DNA of 5,462 nt from Pseudomonadota bacterium (GTDB taxonomy: Bacteria > Pseudomonadota > Gammaproteobacteria > Burkholderiales > Thiobacillaceae): the NCBI GenBank assembly GCA_021802595.1, contig JAJZRT010000299.1, positions 1-5,462 on the forward strand, read 5' to 3'. A model generated the notes under the pieces. That model ran no database searches. It worked only from the letters and a program-made list of their open reading frames with translations, and was not told the origin of the DNA. The position numbers were made by a program, and so were the translations under genes. Position 1 is the first letter of the stretch, and each line of letters opens with the position of its first letter. This document shows positions 1 through 4,482 of this stretch, piece by piece.

Positions 1-1
1 T

Positions 2-106
2 GACTGGACGCCCAAAGGCTATCCCGCCCAAGCCGCCGAGAAAACGCGGACATCCGCCCAGCTTGGAGCGACCTTCGCCGAACCGCCCTTGGAGGCAAAT
101 CGCTAA
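2..106 (+). CDS. Possible C-terminal tail of a convergent plus-strand gene (5' end outside window)
   Basis: A plus-strand frame is open from the window edge to a TAA at 104-106 and encodes 34 residues (starts DWTPKGYP, ends EPPLEANR). Its third codon positions are mostly G or C, as expected for a gene in this GC-rich element. It ends exactly where the minus-strand small ORF ends: the two stop codons overlap in the tetranucleotide CTAA, which would be a convergent gene arrangement. Another plus frame, ending at 114-116, is also open, and two minus-strand frames are open too, so the frame choice is weak. I do not recognise the peptide. In ICEs of this kind a conjugation gene cluster could lie beyond this edge, but nothing visible here proves it. 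Confidence 0.3.
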   Translation, partial: DWTPKGYPAQAAEKTRTSAQLGATFAEPPLEANR

Positions 107-219
107 CTCCGGTTAAATGGATACCCCGGAGAAGGCTTATATTCGATGGCGAGTTCATGGCTTTCGCCATTGGACGTCACCACCTCGATATGATGCGAAG
201 TGACTGCGCGGTATTTCAT
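103..219 (-). CDS. Small protein of 38 aa behind the second structured leader
   Basis: An ATG at 219-217 opens a 38-codon frame ending in TAG at 105-103. The product begins MKYRAVTSHHIEVVTSNGES and ends YPFNRS. It is a small soluble protein with no membrane segment and no recognised family. A GGGAG ribosome-site candidate lies 9 nt before the ATG. The best argument that it is real is position. It follows the repeated control region and the paired mini-hairpins at the same place where the other copy of that region is followed by the coiled-coil gene at 4165. It could be a true small protein, a leader peptide, or the remnant of a longer gene. No terminator is visible after it. Confidence 0.5.
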   Translation of the reverse strand: MKYRAVTSHHIEVVTSNGESHELAIEYKPSPGYPFNRS

Positions 220-257
220 GCTGGCTGGCTCCCATAAACAAAAAGGGAGCGCACGAT

Positions 258-288
258 CCCCGGTGGGGAGCGTGAACTCCCCGTGGGG
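258..288 (-). repeat. Paired CCCC/GGGG mini-hairpins upstream of the 38-aa ORF
   Basis: There are two short inverted repeats: 258-268 (CCCC GGT GGGG) and 279-288 (CCCC GT GGGG). They end 38 nt before the ATG at 219. Similar pairs occur at 1530-1562, 3251-3280, 3790-3820 and 4209-4239, in each case upstream of a gene start. The function is unknown. Confidence 0.7.
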
Positions 289-293
289 TTGAA

Positions 294-397
294 TGAAACG
301 ACGGTATCCCAGGCCTTGCGGCCGTGTGCGCGTTGCAGGGATTCACGCGCCTCGACTGGCGATGCGTAACGCGCATTGGTCGGGCTGAACCTCAGCC
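294..397 (-). ncRNA. Candidate structured RNA leader, copy A
   Basis: Read on the minus strand, this can fold into successive hairpins: 397-392/388-383 (GGCTGA/TCAGCC), 376-372/366-362 (ATGCG/CGCAT), 350-345/333-328 (GCGCGT/ACGCGC, with the 11-nt loop GAATCCCTGCA), and 323-320/315-312 (GGCC, with a GCAA loop). The tail at 310-306 is GGGAT, which can pair with ATCCC in the 11-nt loop (342-338) to form a pseudoknot. The copy at 4244-4346 keeps the loop and tail unchanged while both strands of the stems change together, which supports selection on RNA structure. It precedes the 38-aa ORF and is probably part of its 5' leader. It matches no RNA family that I can name. A DNA-level role, such as ssDNA hairpins at a transfer origin, is the main alternative. 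Confidence 0.6.
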
Positions 398-413
398 GGG
401 GTGGAACATCGTC

Positions 414-465
414 AAGGCTTGAGCCTTTTCAAAAGGGTGCAATATATGCATCCCCTTTGAAAAAG
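414..465. promoter_or_regulatory. Palindromic block, possible operator or transfer site, copy A
   Basis: A short palindrome (AAGGCT TG AGCCTT, 414-427) adjoins a long imperfect one running from 425 to 465. In the long one the arms CTTTTCAAAAGGG and CCCCTTTGAAAAAG flank TGCA-ATATA-TGCA. It is the most AT-rich stretch of an otherwise GC-rich spacer and is identical in the second copy (4363-4414). It lies between the terminator of the operon above and the structured leader below, where a promoter and operator would be expected. No convincing -35/-10 pair could be assigned. Confidence 0.5.
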
Positions 466-478
466 CCCCCGTAGGGGC
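460..478 (-). terminator. Intrinsic terminator of the seven-gene operon
   Basis: On the minus strand a GCCCC-TACG-GGGGC hairpin (478-465) is followed at once by five T residues (464-460). It begins 6 nt after the stop codon of the 89-aa gene, so it closes the operon running from 4165. It is identical to the terminator at 4409-4427. Confidence 0.85.
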
Positions 479-483
479 AAGTC

Positions 484-753
484 TTACACGGCGGCTTCTG
501 CGGCCAGCTCATCCAGGGCGGCTTTCGCCGCTTGGGTGATGCCGCGTTCCGCACCGTAGGCTCGGTACTGGCTAATGGCGTGCTTAACGTCATAGCCCAC
601 GACCTCGCACCAGTCGGACACGAAGGCGTCTTCCTCGATGCTGTCGAGGACGATGCCGGCGGAGGTCATGCGGATGACGTGAACATACTTATTGCCTTGC
701 TTGGTAAGTATACCCGTCTGCCTCTGGCGATTAACCACGACCATGGCATTCAT
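484..753 (-). CDS. Hypothetical protein of 89 aa, last gene of the operon
   Basis: The product begins MNAMVVVNRQRQTG. The ATG at 753 was chosen because GGGAG lies 9 nt before it; a GTG in the same frame at 768 has no comparable site. The N-terminal half is rich in beta-prone residues (VHVIRM around residue 25, then GIVLDSIEEDAF). The C-terminal quarter is a likely helix rich in alanine and glutamate (TQAAKAALDELAAEAAV). No signal peptide, membrane segment or cysteine motif is seen. It starts 24 nt after the DUF2958 gene, in the same direction, and is followed directly by the intrinsic terminator, so it is the distal gene of the unit. I do not recognise the family. Confidence 0.8.
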   Translation of the reverse strand: MNAMVVVNRQRQTGILTKQGNKYVHVIRMTSAGIVLDSIEEDAFVSDWCEVVGYDVKHAISQYRAYGAERGITQAAKAALDELAAEAAV

Positions 754-777
754 GGCCACCGCTCCCACAACGAATAG

Positions 778-1311
778 TTACGATCCATAGCGAGCCTCCA
801 TTTGCTTTCTGATCTGAGCCAGGGAGACCGGCGCAAAGTAGAAATCCATCTCCGCCTCGACACCCGTCTCGACGAGTTCCGAGATCGAGATATAACCCAA
901 CTCGGCACAAATCATGTCGCCGTGAAGAATAGCAAAGCCGAAGGCCTGCGACACGCCATCCTCCACGTCCTTCTCGGTGATGAACCAATGGCAATCCCCA
1001 AGAAAGTAGTGAAGACACACCTTGACCTCATCCGCACCCTTGCCGTCCTGCGCATAAGTGACGGGCATATTTTCGATGACCGCGGCCAGCTCGATGGCCT
1101 TGTCGGCGAAATACTCCTTTTCCTCGCCACGCATGCAGTCCCTCAAGGCAAGCCACTGCTGTCTGCTTAAATAGGGCCTCAAGGTATCGAGTGCCTTGCC
1201 GGCGTCAGCATAGCGCTCATCATCAACAACGCCCGTTCTCACGGGAGGGCTCGCAGGCGCGGAAGATACAGAGAGGTCAAAATCATCATCGAACAACGAC
1301 GGAGCGCTCAT
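778..1311 (-). CDS. DUF2958-like protein (177 aa)
   Basis: Residues from about 95 to 170 carry the pattern I associate with DUF2958: a hydrophobic strand leading to FLGDCHWFITEKD (about 103-115), then QAFGFAILHGD (122-132), AELGYISISEL (136-146) and DFYFAPVSLAQI (156-167). DUF2958 proteins are common on conjugative elements and plasmids, and their biochemical role is unknown to me. The first 65 residues are an extension with an acidic start (SLFDDDFDL) and a helical part (LDTLRPYLSRQQWLALRDCM) not typical of the shortest family members. The start codon overlaps the stop of the 62-aa gene upstream in ATGA, so the two are translationally coupled. The family call rests on remembered motifs. Confidence 0.8.
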   Translation of the reverse strand: MSAPSLFDDDFDLSVSSAPASPPVRTGVVDDERYADAGKALDTLRPYLSRQQWLALRDCMRGEEKEYFADKAIELAAVIENMPVTYAQDGKGADEVKVCLHYFLGDCHWFITEKDVEDGVSQAFGFAILHGDMICAELGYISISELVETGVEAEMDFYFAPVSLAQIRKQMEARYGS

Positions 1312-1496
1312 GACAGCACCCCGTTGTCGTTGTTCTGGACGATGGCCTGAAGCGCGCTATACGCCTGGACTAGGCGCCAATCGTCTTCCCGTGTGATGGG
1401 CAATGGCGACTCGAAAGCCTTTTCGAGGATTCGAGCCGCCTGAGCGGCTTTGGATACCAGTATTGGACTCGTGCAGTCCAGCGTTTCGTGATACAT
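1308..1496 (-). CDS. Small hypothetical protein (62 aa) coupled to the DUF2958 gene
   Basis: The ATG at 1496 is preceded by AAGGAG with a 5-nt spacer, a near-ideal ribosome site. The product (starts MYHETLDCTSPIL, ends NNDNGVLS) is short, soluble and probably mostly helical (SKAAQAARILEKAFES, then DDWRLVQAYSALQAIVQ). No known motif is seen. Its TGA overlaps the ATG of the DUF2958 gene by the ATGA arrangement, which suggests the two are made in step and may work together. It lies behind a pair of mini-hairpins at 1530-1562 in the 77-nt gap after the DUF6094 gene. The family is not recognised. Confidence 0.8.
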   Translation of the reverse strand: MYHETLDCTSPILVSKAAQAARILEKAFESPLPITREDDWRLVQAYSALQAIVQNNDNGVLS

Positions 1497-1529
1497 GATT
1501 TCTCCTTCAAGTAAGTTACCAGGAGAATC

Positions 1530-1562
1530 CCCGCCCCGGCGGGTGAGGATCCCGCCTGGCGG
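1530..1562 (-). repeat. Paired mini-hairpins upstream of the 62-aa gene
   Basis: The inverted repeats are 1530-1543 (CCCGCC CC GGCGGG) and 1552-1562 (CCGC CTG GCGG). They end 33 nt before the ATG at 1496 and follow the same layout as the other four pairs. Neither is followed by a T-run, so they do not look like ordinary terminators. Confidence 0.65.
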
Positions 1563-1573
1563 TTGAAGACAGG

Positions 1574-2665
1574 TCAGCGAATGGTTACGACATCCCCGTA
1601 GCCACCCCCTTCCGTAAAGTCGATACCGGTGATGGCCGGTACAAACTTGTCGGTGTAGGTGTGGACTTCGGAAGCGCCGCCATCGGCCGTTTCCTGGTAT
1701 GACACAACGTGGTCGCGCTCTTTGTAGGTATCCCCCTTGATGAGCAGTTTCCTGCCCGTCGCCGAGGTCACCACGCCAGAGATCTGTCCGGCGGCGAGCG
1801 CCAAGGCCAGATGCCAGTCAGAAAGCGCGCGCAACGGACGCCTGGGTTTCAAGCCGGTACTGGAGAAGTGGCTGGCGAATTGCGGCCAGAGGGTGCTTCC
1901 CTCATACCTCGCTAGTTCCGCCTCCAGCTGGAGCCCGTCGATCCGTATGGCGGTGAAGTTGCAAGCCGCACGGTTGCCGGGCACCGGATAGACGTCGCCT
2001 TGCCAGAAATCCGGCAATTCGAGCGCCTCCCCGCGCCCGCAGGCCTCCAATAGCGCCTGGGTCTTTGGATCCGGTAAATCCACTCGCCGCTTGATGCCGA
2101 ACACCACGCACTGCTTGAACTGTTGCTCCGGCGCCATGAAGGCCGCGACCCGCTCGAAGTGCCTAGCAATCATCCCGGAGAACTCACGATCCAACACATA
2201 GTGCGGAACGATTAGCACCAGGACACCGCCGAACTGCAGCCAGGGCAAGGTCTTCCGGTAGAACACCTTTTCCAGCCGATCACCCTTGCCACGATCGCCC
2301 GTTGCGGCTTTGTCGGACACCACGTCGCCGTATGGGGGGTTGAGGAACAAGAGCCCATGCGACCTGGCCGAGATGAACACGTCGTGGACGTCGGAGTGCG
2401 CGACGCAGTCCAGGATCTGCTTGGCATGCCAGGCCCGCTCCGCGTCATACTCGATGCCGTTGGCCGTGACCACAGCGCCGCATTCGGTCAGGTGATGCTT
2501 GACCTCCGCGAGCGCCGTTCCCTCGCCGCAACAGGGATCCAGGATCAGCAACTCTCCGCCTTCGATGTCCAGGGCCGAAAGAATGCGCCCCAGGGTGACC
2601 TCGTCAGTCGGGAAGTAGCCGTTCTTGATGAAGTTCCTCGCCAGACGTTGAAAGATCAGTGCCAT
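1574..2665 (-). CDS. DUF6094-type SAM-dependent methyltransferase-fold protein (363 aa)
   Basis: The N-terminal half carries the methyltransferase signatures. Motif I is DPCCGEGT at residues 43-50 (SAM binding), an acidic strand end is GIEYD at 70-74, and the catalytic-type motif NPPYGD is at 109-114. An (N/D)PP(Y/F) motif after motif I is the pattern of amino-methyltransferases acting on adenine or cytosine in DNA, and also of some rRNA and protein enzymes. The N-terminus (FQRLARNFIKNGYFPTDE) matches my memory of the DUF6094 proteins found on ICEs. The C-terminal half (about residues 180-363) has no motif I can place and may be a target-recognition part. No restriction endonuclease gene lies nearby, so it would be an orphan enzyme. 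GGAGG inside the preceding gene lies 8 nt before the ATG, and the intergenic gap is only 3 nt, so translation is probably coupled. Actual activity is inferred. Confidence 0.85.
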   Translation of the reverse strand: MALIFQRLARNFIKNGYFPTDEVTLGRILSALDIEGGELLILDPCCGEGTALAEVKHHLTECGAVVTANGIEYDAERAWHAKQILDCVAHSDVHDVFISARSHGLLFLNPPYGDVVSDKAATGDRGKGDRLEKVFYRKTLPWLQFGGVLVLIVPHYVLDREFSGMIARHFERVAAFMAPEQQFKQCVVFGIKRRVDLPDPKTQALLEACGRGEALELPDFWQGDVYPVPGNRAACNFTAIRIDGLQLEAELARYEGSTLWPQFASHFSSTGLKPRRPLRALSDWHLALALAAGQISGVVTSATGRKLLIKGDTYKERDHVVSYQETADGGASEVHTYTDKFVPAITGIDFTEGGGYGDVVTIR

Positions 2666-2668
2666 GGA

Positions 2669-3220
2669 TCAGGCCTCCACACACATACGGTCATAATCGG
2701 CTTCCAACGACATCACGTCATCAGTCGTGAGTTCGTATTCCCTGGAAACCCTCCATACCGCAATCGGGAACTCGCAACCTTGATGGATCAGTTCATCGAG
2801 GCGGGCCAGGGGTGACTGCCCCAGACCGATCATTCGTGCCAGCCATTCGATCATCACCGGTTCGCTGGCATATAGGTCGCCTCCGCTGGATTCCGCTACC
2901 CAGTACACCTCATCGTCGGTGATGACCAGGCAAGGAACTTCGATACGGACTTCCTCAATGCCTTCCTCGATGAAGACCAGTCGGTCCTGCGTCCCATCCC
3001 CTTCCGCGAGCAATTCCTCGCAGACAAATTCAGGGTCACCGCGGTACCAGGTCGGCCTGTGGTCGAAGCTGTGAATCGCATAAACTTCGAGGGCTCTGAC
3101 GTTGTTCGCCAAACGGCGCATTTCGTCAATGTCCTGCTCGGTCAGCTCCACAACCAGGAAATCCGGGCCGTAGTCGTTGGTCGGGCTTCTTACCGACAAC
3201 TGGAAACTGCATAACTTCAT
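2669..3220 (-). CDS. Hypothetical acidic protein (183 aa), larger of two paralogues
   Basis: The ATG at 3220 has AAGGAG 6 nt upstream. The protein is acidic, with no signal peptide or membrane helix. It is clearly related to the next gene upstream (3306-3749). Shared blocks in the same order are GPDF followed by VVELT (18-27), VRALEVYAI (41-49), WYRGDP (58-63) and WVAESSGGDLYASEPV (107-122). It carries about 40 extra C-terminal residues that the smaller paralogue lacks (LDELIHQGCEFPIAVWRVSR onward). The conserved aromatic and acidic residues (W, Y, GDP, GDLY, EP) would suit a binding fold, but I know no function. The DUF6094 gene follows after 3 nt. The family is not recognised. Confidence 0.85.
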   Translation of the reverse strand: MKLCSFQLSVRSPTNDYGPDFLVVELTEQDIDEMRRLANNVRALEVYAIHSFDHRPTWYRGDPEFVCEELLAEGDGTQDRLVFIEEGIEEVRIEVPCLVITDDEVYWVAESSGGDLYASEPVMIEWLARMIGLGQSPLARLDELIHQGCEFPIAVWRVSREYELTTDDVMSLEADYDRMCVEA

Positions 3221-3250
3221 GGCATGCTCCTTGTAAAAAAGGGGCAGGCA

Positions 3251-3280
3251 CCCCGTGACGGGGAACCGAGCCCCGTGGGG
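3251..3280 (-). repeat. Paired mini-hairpins upstream of the 183-aa gene
   Basis: The inverted repeats are 3251-3263 (CCCCG TGA CGGGG) and 3271-3280 (CCCC GT GGGG). They lie 30 nt before the ATG at 3220, just after the stop of the smaller paralogue (3306). On the minus strand no T-run follows them directly, although a T6 occurs at 3240-3235. Confidence 0.7.
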
Positions 3281-3305
3281 TGAAAGAAGAGTTAGAGTGT
3301 CTTGG

Positions 3306-3749
3306 TTAGGCGGACAAGGCCTGCAACATCAACGGATTCATCCGGGCCGCGAGCGTTTTGATGGCCACCGGCTCGGTGCGATAGAGATCGCCGGTGCGCG
3401 ACTCGGCCTCCCAGAACAGATCTGACCCGGCTACCACCAGCCGGGAATGGCAGTGGCTGACGTCGAACTCGATCAGATGGCTGAAGATGAACCCAATCCG
3501 ATCGAATTCCTCCGCATCATCGCTTGCTTGCCGCAGGACACTGGCGATGTAGGCAGGATCGCCGGCATACCAATCTGGTAGATCGTTCTCGATGGCGATG
3601 GAGTAGACGCCCAGGTTACGCACCATCCTCGACAACTGGAAAATGCGATCCAGCTTGCCCTGGGTGATCTCGACCAGTGCGAAGTCTGGGCCAAGAAACC
3701 CGTTGTTGACGCAACAGGCGTCGATACAAAAAAACTGTTGGCGAATCAT
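3306..3749 (-). CDS. Hypothetical protein (147 aa), smaller of two paralogues
   Basis: The start at 3749 (MIRQQFFCID) is fixed by AAGGAG 6 nt upstream. An in-frame ATG 18 codons earlier would place the mini-hairpins inside the gene and has no such site. Blocks shared with the downstream paralogue are GPDFALVEIT (20-29), VRNLGVYSI (43-51), WYAGDP (60-65) and FWEAESRTGDLYRTEPV (112-128). The N-terminus has three clustered cysteines (residues 8, 12 and 13) that the paralogue does not share in this pattern. No membrane helix is visible. The position between the coiled-coil gene and its paralogue suggests an old tandem duplication. The function is unknown. Confidence 0.85.
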   Translation of the reverse strand: MIRQQFFCIDACCVNNGFLGPDFALVEITQGKLDRIFQLSRMVRNLGVYSIAIENDLPDWYAGDPAYIASVLRQASDDAEEFDRIGFIFSHLIEFDVSHCHSRLVVAGSDLFWEAESRTGDLYRTEPVAIKTLAARMNPLMLQALSA

Positions 3750-3789
3750 GATGTGCTCCTTGCGAAGAGAAGAAACGGAGACGCCATGA

Positions 3790-3820
3790 CCCGTGCGGGG
3801 CATGGAACATCCCCGCGGGA
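3790..3820 (-). repeat. Paired mini-hairpins upstream of the 147-aa gene
   Basis: The inverted repeats are 3790-3799 (CCCG TG CGGG) and 3810-3820 (TCCC CGC GGGA). They end 40 nt before the ATG at 3749. Just beyond them, 3828-3838 (AAACGATGGTA) resembles the AAACGACGGTA found beside the hairpin pairs at 297-307 and 4247-4257. Confidence 0.65.
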
Positions 3821-3859
3821 GTGGTTAAAACGATGGTAGGGACGGCCGAGGGCGGCCGC

Positions 3860-4165
3860 CTAGTGGATCAGCTTGACGAGCGTGGCGAATATGCCAATGG
3901 CGGCGACAAGCATCAGGCCAAGACGAATGGTTATGTCGCGCTCAAGAATCTTGAAACGCGCATCGATGGCATCGAACTTGGAATCGATGGCGGCGAAACG
4001 TAGATCCATCTTCGCCTCCCATTTCGACTCCCACTTCGCCATCACTTCGTCGATCTTGCTTGCCATGCCGTTCTCCAGCGCAGTGACCACCTTTTCCGCC
4101 GCCTCCGGCTTGAAGCCGGAATCGACCAAGGCATTGCGCATCATGAACAAATCAGTGGATTCCAT
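3860..4165 (-). CDS. Coiled-coil protein with C-terminal membrane anchor, DUF1640/CCDC90-like (101 aa)
   Basis: The ATG at 4165 has AAGGAG 5 nt upstream. Residues 1-31 form a helical head (ALVDSGFKPEAAEKVVTALE) like the start of DUF1640/CCDC90 proteins. Residues 32-80 are a charged coiled coil with three 7-residue repeats of the form D-x-R/K-F-x-x-I/L at 54-60, 61-67 and 68-74. Residues 81-100 are one hydrophobic helix (LGLMLVAAIGIFATLVKLI), so the protein is probably tail-anchored in the inner membrane with the coiled coil in the cytoplasm. It is the first gene after the control region at 4244-4431. Related small proteins occur on phages and mobile elements, but I know no proven role. It could be a scaffold or an oligomeric membrane adaptor. 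Confidence 0.8.
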   Translation of the reverse strand: MESTDLFMMRNALVDSGFKPEAAEKVVTALENGMASKIDEVMAKWESKWEAKMDLRFAAIDSKFDAIDARFKILERDITIRLGLMLVAAIGIFATLVKLIH

Positions 4166-4208
4166 TATAGCTCCTTGAAATTCCTTCCAGAGAGCGGGAA
4201 CAAGCGAA

Positions 4209-4239
4209 CCCCTGGCGGGGATGCTGACCCCGCGAGGGT
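4209..4239 (-). repeat. Paired mini-hairpins upstream of the coiled-coil gene
   Basis: The inverted repeats are 4209-4220 (CCCC TGGC GGGG) and 4227-4239 (ACCC CGCGA GGGT). They lie 43 nt before the ATG at 4165 and directly abut the structured leader copy B. Confidence 0.7.
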
Positions 4240-4243
4240 TAAT

Positions 4244-4346
4244 TGAAACGACGGTATCCCGGGCTTTGGCAAGCCGAATCGGTTGCAGGGATTCACCGAT
4301 TGCAGTGGCGATGCATGACGCGCATCGGTCGGGCTGAACCTCAGCC
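4244..4346 (-). ncRNA. Candidate structured RNA leader, copy B
   Basis: The minus-strand hairpins are 4346-4341/4337-4332 (GGCTGA/TCAGCC), 4327-4322/4314-4309 (CGATGC/GCATCG), 4301-4295/4283-4277 (AATCGGT/ACCGATT, loop GAATCCCTGCA) and 4275-4271/4266-4262 (GGCTT/AAGCC). The tail GGGAT at 4260-4256 can pair with ATCCC in the loop at 4292-4288. Compared with copy A, four of six base pairs of the third stem differ, and every difference is matched on the other strand, while the loop and tail are identical. It lies in the 5' leader region of the seven-gene operon. Confidence 0.6.
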
Positions 4347-4362
4347 GGGGTGGAACATCGTC

Positions 4363-4414
4363 AAGGCTTGAGCCTTTTCAAAAGGGTGCAATATATGCAT
4401 CCCCTTTGAAAAAG
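4363..4414. promoter_or_regulatory. Palindromic block, possible operator or transfer site, copy B
   Basis: This is identical to 414-465: the AAGGCT/AGCCTT palindrome followed by the long imperfect palindrome centred on TGCAATATATGCA. It lies between the terminator of the upstream genes and the leader of the coiled-coil operon. A promoter for that operon is expected in or near it, but no clear sigma-70 boxes were found. Confidence 0.5.
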
Positions 4415-4427
4415 CCCCCGTAGGGGC
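4409..4427 (-). terminator. Intrinsic terminator after the PnuC-like gene
   Basis: A minus-strand hairpin GCCCC-TACG-GGGGC (4427-4414) is followed by five T residues (4413-4409). It lies 55 nt after the stop of the membrane-protein gene and is identical to the terminator at 460-478. Confidence 0.8.
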
Positions 4428-4482
4428 AAGTAGCCGAGTGCAAACGGCCAGGGAGAAAGAATGGTTCAAATTAGCACGCGGC

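Larger units (their letters stand above)
294..482. repeat. Direct repeat copy A (about 189 bp), partner at 4244-4431
   Basis: Positions 378-482 match 4327-4431 base for base (105 nt). Positions 294-377 match 4244-4326 in conserved blocks, namely the first 17 nt (through GGTATCCC), the 15-nt block GTTGCAGGGATTCAC and TGGCGATGC, with variable stems between them. The two copies are in the same orientation and their starts lie 3950 bp apart, on either side of the seven-gene operon. Each copy holds a terminator, a palindrome and a structured leader in the same order. Confidence 0.95.
4244..4431. repeat. Direct repeat copy B (about 188 bp), partner at 294-482
   Basis: This is the second copy of the repeated control region, in the same orientation, with 105 identical nt at 4327-4431 and a diverged but structurally conserved part at 4244-4326. 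It differs in length from copy A by 1 nt. With the hairpin pair at 4209-4239 it fills the gene-free stretch 4166-4482; positions 4432-4482 hold nothing I can identify. Confidence 0.95.

Noticed and set aside
155..376. A 73-codon minus-strand open frame
   Set aside because: It runs through the structured leader and both mini-hairpins, has no ribosome site, and its peptide looks like translated repeat sequence. The 38-codon frame at 219-103 is better placed.
414..465. Sigma-70 promoters in the shared block, such as TTGACG or TTGAGC with TATATG/TATATT
   Set aside because: No pair has both boxes near consensus with normal spacing in the direction of the genes, so no promoter is annotated.
802..1170. 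A 122-codon plus-strand open frame
   Set aside because: It is antisense to the DUF2958-like gene, whose conserved motifs show which strand is coding.
1530..1562. Mini-hairpin pairs as ordinary intrinsic terminators
   Set aside because: They lack the adjacent T-run seen at 460-464 and 4409-4413, and they lie close upstream of start codons within what looks like one operon.
2357..2815. A 152-codon plus-strand open frame
   Set aside because: It is antisense to two well-supported genes (DUF6094 and the 183-aa paralogue) and crosses their junction. This is typical of shadow frames in GC-rich coding DNA.
294..4431. CRISPR array, transposon ends or tRNA attachment site
   Set aside because: There are only two widely spaced direct copies, with no spacer series, no terminal inverted repeats, no transposase gene and no tRNA-like sequence.
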